Origin: Streptomyces sp. NBC_01016
GTDB taxonomy: Bacteria; Actinomycetota; Actinomycetes; Streptomycetales; Streptomycetaceae
Reading direction: 5' to 3'
NCBI RefSeq assembly: GCF_026341035.1
Contig: NZ_JAPEOQ010000002.1
Location: 2,046,001-2,110,000, forward strand
DNA length: 64,000 bases
Position 1 is the first letter of the stretch. Each line of letters starts with the position of its first letter. The notes beneath the pieces were generated by a model, which ran no database searches, was not told where the DNA came from, and was given only the letters and a program-made list of their open reading frames with translations. The position numbers were made by a program, and so were the translations under genes. Shown here piece after piece: positions 62,013 through 64,000 of this stretch.

Positions 62013-62998
62013 GTGCGGCTCCGGTTCCGTCGGCGCCGACGCGCGCCGGACTGCTGAGGCTCTCCGACTCCACCGACCTTGTCGGCTTCGCTGTTCTCGA
62101 AGGAGCGGGTGATGTCGAGGTAGACGTCCTCCAGCGAAGGCCGCTCGACGGACAGTCGCTCGAGCGTCGTGCCTTGGCTCAGTGCCCATCCGGTCAAGGA
62201 GTGCAACAGGGCGGTAGGTTCTGGCACTTCGATGTGCACCAGGCCGTCCTTCACCGTCAGGCCCCTCGACACCGGCAGGTCCGCAAGTTCCGTGGCTTCC
62301 GGCAGTTCGAAACGAATCCTGGCGAGTGCACGGTCCCTCCCGCCGAGTTTGGCCGGCGTGCCCGACTCGACGATCCGGCCGTCCGCGATCACGGCCACGG
62401 AGTCGGCGAGCGCCTGCACCTCGTCCATGTAGTGCGTCGTCAGCACGATGGTGGTGCCGGAGTCCCGCAGTTCCCGTACCAGCTCCCAGGCGCTGCGCCG
62501 CGCACTCGGGTCGAAGCCCGTGGTGGGCTCGTCGAGAAACAGCAGCCGCGGGTCTCCGACCACGCCGAGTGCCAGGTCCAGACGCCGCTTCTGCCCGCCG
62601 GACAGGTCTTTGACCCTGGCACCCCGCCTCTCCTGCAGACCGACCAGTTCGATGACCTGGTCGACGTCCCGGGGCGCCCGGTAATACCCGGCATCTCGCG
62701 CGATTGTCTCGCGCACGGAGAGATACGGTTCGACGGGGTTGTCCTGCAGGACCACCCCGACCCGCTCCCGCAACTCACCACTGGCCTCGGGGGCCTGGGG
62801 GTCCACGCCGAGCACCTCCACCCGGCCCGTGTCCCGGCCGCGGAAACCCTCCAGAATCTCCAGGGTGGTCGTCTTGCCCGCGCCGTTGGGACCCAACAGT
62901 GCGAAGATCTCGCCCTCAGCCACGGCGAAGTCGATGCCGCGCAGTACATCGCTACTTCCGTAGGCCTTCCGCAGGCCTTCCACCACGACCGCCGTCAC
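62009..62998 (-). CDS. ABC exporter ATP-binding protein of the RiPP cluster
   Basis: 329-residue ATPase with Walker A GPNGAGKTTT, signature LSGGQKRRLDLALG, Walker B LLFLDEPTTGFDP and H-loop VLTTHYMDEVQ, DrrA-like including the C-terminal ~90-residue extension. First gene of the leftward exporter operon. A TGAC-N4-GTCA box lies 130 bp upstream of its start, linking its expression to the biosynthetic genes. Confidence 0.94.
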   Translation of the reverse strand: MTAVVVEGLRKAYGSSDVLRGIDFAVAEGEIFALLGPNGAGKTTTLEILEGFRGRDTGRVEVLGVDPQAPEASGELRERVGVVLQDNPVEPYLSVRETIARDAGYYRAPRDVDQVIELVGLQERRGARVKDLSGGQKRRLDLALGVVGDPRLLFLDEPTTGFDPSARRSAWELVRELRDSGTTIVLTTHYMDEVQALADSVAVIADGRIVESGTPAKLGGRDRALARIRFELPEATELADLPVSRGLTVKDGLVHIEVPEPTALLHSLTGWALSQGTTLERLSVERPSLEDVYLDITRSFENSEADKVGGVGEPQQSGARRRRRNRSRT

Positions 62999-63127
62999 CG
63001 TGGCTGCTCTCGTTCGTCCATGTCGTTGCTCCTCCGTACCTGCTCCGAACGCCTCCGCGTGGGCCGCGGGCGGCTTCCGACGCTAGGGCGACGACGCGGC
63101 CGGAAAGGGGCCGTCTGGAACGGTCGG

Positions 63128-63139
63128 TGACGTGCGTCA
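63128..63139. promoter_or_regulatory. TGAC-N4-GTCA box upstream of the ABC exporter
   Basis: TGACGTGCGTCA, perfect core, between the exporter operon and the transposase fragment. The fourth perfect copy in the cluster, 15-17 kb from the others, which makes coincidence less likely. Confidence 0.6.
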
Positions 63140-63269
63140 TGAAAAGGAGGACAGTTGTCAATCGCGAAGTCGGGTTGGGGGAGAGGCGCTGAGAGGACTC
63201 AGGTCCGATCCTCCTCGGTTCGTGATGACTCGATCGTGGTTCTGATCGTTGAGCGGGACACCCGCTACG

Positions 63270-63496
63270 CCTCAAGCGCTGTGCCGATAAGGCGTATCAA
63301 GGCGCGGCCTGCAACGTCCGAATCCCGTTCAAGCGACGGCAACGTCGCCACAACACCACCCACGCCAAGATCCGATGCGTCGGCGAGCAGCCATGGCCAC
63401 GCTCAAGTGCTGGCGCCTCCTGCGCAAACTGCGCTGCAGCACCAAGCGCATCACCGTGAGCGTCAAGGCCGTCATCTCGCAGCCGCGGCAGGATGA
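63270..63496 (+). pseudogene. C-terminal fragment of an IS5-like DDE transposase
   Basis: Reads ADKAYQGAACNVRIPFKRRQ then RRHNTTHAKIRCVGEQ in one frame, loses one base at about 63391, and continues MATLKCWRLLRKLRCSTKRI in the next frame. This is the familiar C-terminal end of IS5-family (DDE_Tnp_4-like) transposases of Streptomyces. The N-terminal two thirds are absent. It marks the right border of the RiPP cluster. Confidence 0.75.
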
Positions 63497-63508
63497 AAAC
63501 TCCTCACC

Positions 63509-63937
63509 TCAGCTGGTGCGCCTCACCGTGAGGAGGAGTGTGAGGGGGCCGGCTGGTAGCAGGAAGCGTCCGTGTTCGGCTGCGTCGAGGGCGGAGTTGA
63601 GCGGCCACCAGTCGAGTTTGAAGTCCTGCTCGGTGTCGGTGAGTTGCTGTGGTCCGAGGTGCAGGTTCTGGGCGAGGAAGAGGTGGATGCGGGCGGTTGA
63701 GGCCAGTGTCATGGCGTAGTTGCCCAGGGCGGTCCAGGACGATGCGGTGACGCCGGCCTCTTCTTTGAGTTCACGCTTTGCGCAGGTGAGTGCGTCTTCG
63801 CCGTCTTCGCGTCGTCCTCCGGGGAGGAACAGGAAGTCGCCGCCGTGGCCGGGGAAGGGGGCGCTGAGGATGGCGACTTTGCCGGTGTTGTCGAGGGCTG
63901 CGACGACGGATGCGTCGCGGGCGGGTGCATCGCTCAT
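63509..63937 (-). CDS. NUDIX hydrolase
   Basis: 142-residue protein with a complete Nudix box: GGRREDGEDALTCAKRELKE then EAGV (Gx5Ex7REUxEExGU). The sheet before it (KVAILSAPFPGHGGDFLFLP) and WWPLNSALDAAEHGRF after it fit the fold. It hydrolyses nucleoside diphosphate-linked compounds; the substrate is unknown. ATG 63937 begins 18 bp after a frame that enters from beyond the window end, so it is probably in an operon with that gene. Confidence 0.9.
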   Translation of the reverse strand: MSDAPARDASVVAALDNTGKVAILSAPFPGHGGDFLFLPGGRREDGEDALTCAKRELKEEAGVTASSWTALGNYAMTLASTARIHLFLAQNLHLGPQQLTDTEQDFKLDWWPLNSALDAAEHGRFLLPAGPLTLLLTVRRTS

Positions 63938-63955
63938 GGGCGGTGAGCGTAGCGG

Positions 63956-64000
63956 TCACGCTGTGAGCCAGGCGGCGAACGGCACGGTGGTGACGGTGGG
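63956..64000 (-). CDS. C-terminal end of a gene running off the window
   Basis: The minus strand reads PTVTTVPFAAWLTA and stop, ending 18 bp before the NUDIX start. It is probably the last 14 codons of a gene upstream in the same operon. Too short to identify. Confidence 0.35.
   Translation of the reverse strand, partial: PTVTTVPFAAWLTA

Noticed and set aside
41603..63139. Search for a thiostrepton-type 23S rRNA methyltransferase or a variant L11 gene as self-resistance
   Set aside because: No such gene is visible in the cluster or elsewhere in the window.
1..64000. tRNA, rRNA and riboswitch search by eye
   Set aside because: No cloverleaf with CCA-proximal features, rRNA core sequence or recognised riboswitch motif was found; this was not exhaustive.

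Overview
The window is high-GC actinobacterial chromosome and almost certainly comes from a Streptomyces or close relative. The evidence is strong third-position G/C bias, frequent GTG starts, ATGA/GTGA translational coupling, an AfsR-type giant regulator, SpoIIE-type phosphatases, a PucR-type regulator and an F420-type oxidoreductase. No rRNA, tRNA or CRISPR array was found.

Left part (1-23.4 kb): an AfsR/SARP-NB-ARC regulator; a lipoprotein; two SpoIIE/PP2C phosphatases on either side of a small F420-type oxidoreductase operon; a MarR regulator; then a block of small membrane protein + SPFH/flotillin + 1618-residue AAA ATPase. A PucR regulator, GrpB protein and ArsR regulator (with two tandem operator palindromes) follow, then a divergent DHA2 exporter / LysR pair. 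A LuxR-type regulator remnant lies at 20.6 kb, and a defective ISL3-type element (23407-24330) abuts the next operon.

Middle part (24.3-41.3 kb): an ABC exporter with a divergent NarL-type two-component pair; a spo0M-tatA operon; two separate pairs of CNNM/CorC transporters; TerB; a BlaI/M56 sensor pair; an acyltransferase-GNAT pair; a BacNav-like ion channel; and two GlsB/YmgE membrane proteins. A dyad of the form TTCTAC-N6-GTAGAA lies upstream of spo0M, terB and blaI, suggesting a local BlaI regulon.

Right part (41.6-63.1 kb): a thiopeptide-type RiPP cluster joined to a shikimate-independent aminohydroxybenzoate pathway. It contains an orphan LuxR-type regulator and a leftward operon of GriH-, GriI- and acyl-adenylate-ligase-like genes predicted to make and activate 3-amino-4-hydroxybenzoate (3,4-AHBA). 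Divergent to these are a SagB dehydrogenase and a 57-residue Ser/Thr-rich precursor with only two Cys. A coupled rightward operon follows: pyridine-synthase-like, tRNA-Glu-dependent dehydratase, RRE/E1-like partner, YcaO cyclodehydratase, second dehydrogenase, elimination protein and two class A flavin monooxygenases. A leftward ABC exporter closes the cluster. A 12-bp dyad, TGAC-N4-GTCA, recurs upstream of the ligase/SagB, precursor, pyridine-synthase and ABC transcription units and probably marks them as one regulon. The predicted product is a thiopeptide-like macrocycle carrying an aminohydroxybenzoate-derived, possibly oxidised, aromatic group. I do not recognise this as a described compound. 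Beyond the cluster lie a transposase fragment, a NUDIX hydrolase and a gene cut by the window end.
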